A stretch of 64,000 nucleotides of DNA. Source: Marinimicrobium alkaliphilum (GTDB lineage Bacteria; Pseudomonadota; Gammaproteobacteria; Pseudomonadales; Cellvibrionaceae). Position numbers and translations under genes: made by a program. Below the pieces are notes generated by a model. That model saw only the letters and a program-made list of their open reading frames with translations, did no database searches and was not told where the DNA came from. The stretch spans positions 186,001-250,000 of the forward strand of contig NZ_QGMQ01000006.1 of assembly GCF_003259155.1 (NCBI RefSeq), read 5' to 3'. Positions 63,990 to 64,000 of this stretch are shown piece after piece. Numbering within the stretch: position 1 is the stretch's first letter; every line of letters begins with the position of its first letter.

Positions 63990-64000
63990 AAGGTGATGTC

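Overview
The window looks like chromosome of a Gram-negative gammaproteobacterium, probably close to the Cellvibrionaceae or related marine and soil polysaccharide degraders. The evidence is a TonB-dependent receptor, several lipoproteins with lipoboxes, RND efflux, RdgC, TcdA, DbpA, PurEK, a FadB-type beta-oxidation pair and a PEP-CTERM protein. The genus is an inference. No rRNA, tRNA, CRISPR array or transposase was seen.

Region 1 (1-20.6 kb) is a catabolic island. On the minus strand lie gluconokinase, D-mannonate dehydratase (manD), a TonB-dependent receptor, a GH2 lipoprotein glycosidase, a DUF2218-MFS fusion transporter, and a tight operon of FAH-family hydrolase, cyclase-family hydrolase, Rieske ferredoxin, extradiol dioxygenase and C-C type alpha/beta hydrolase. 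Divergent from it is a LysR regulator that reads like rhizobial NodD. Then come a second LysR gene and a plus-strand operon of 3-oxoacid CoA-transferase A and B, thiolase and FAD monooxygenase. Three intergenic copies of GTATC-N9-GATAC, an extended form of the ATC-N9-GAT core of nod boxes, lie upstream of manD, upstream of the alpha/beta hydrolase operon and just before the NodD-like gene. My reading is a flavonoid or polyphenol glycoside utilisation locus: outer-membrane uptake, deglycosylation, ring hydroxylation, extradiol ring cleavage, hydrolysis, and acetoacetate recovery as acetyl-CoA, with sugar-acid salvage under the same regulator. The gene set resembles the naringenin-degrading fde operon of Herbaspirillum, recalled from memory.

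Region 2 (20.6-27.3 kb) holds a RES/Xre toxin-antitoxin pair at an apparent rise in GC content, a His-rich lipoprotein overlapping an RND metal-efflux adaptor, the RND pump, and a frameshifted DUF547-like remnant.

Region 3 (27.3-33.4 kb) is a small ECF sigma regulon: an Asp-rich DUF5666 lipoprotein, an Asp-rich S8 protease, an outer-membrane barrel protein, an anti-sigma factor and an ECF sigma factor. The promoters of the lipoprotein gene and of the sigma operon share GGGAATAAAA-N12-CGTTGTCT, which ties the five genes together.

Region 4 (33.8-57.3 kb) is mostly housekeeping: a glutaredoxin-MauE fusion, a membrane GTPase, dbpA, katG, ilvD, a FadB/thiolase operon, a LysR/SbtA bicarbonate-transporter pair, an MscS channel, a 7TM diguanylate cyclase, a small protein behind a Fur-like box, an Fe-S photolyase, tcdA, tatD, a DUF3014 protein and rdgC. 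Several convergent pairs have overlapping stop codons or share a terminator.

Region 5 (57.5-64 kb) holds a PEP-CTERM protein, a YCF48-repeat lipoprotein flanked by two copies of the 3' end of a sigma-54 regulator gene, an outer-membrane protein fragment ending in a terminator, purE-purK, an ATP-grasp gene and an inverted pair of REP-like palindromes.
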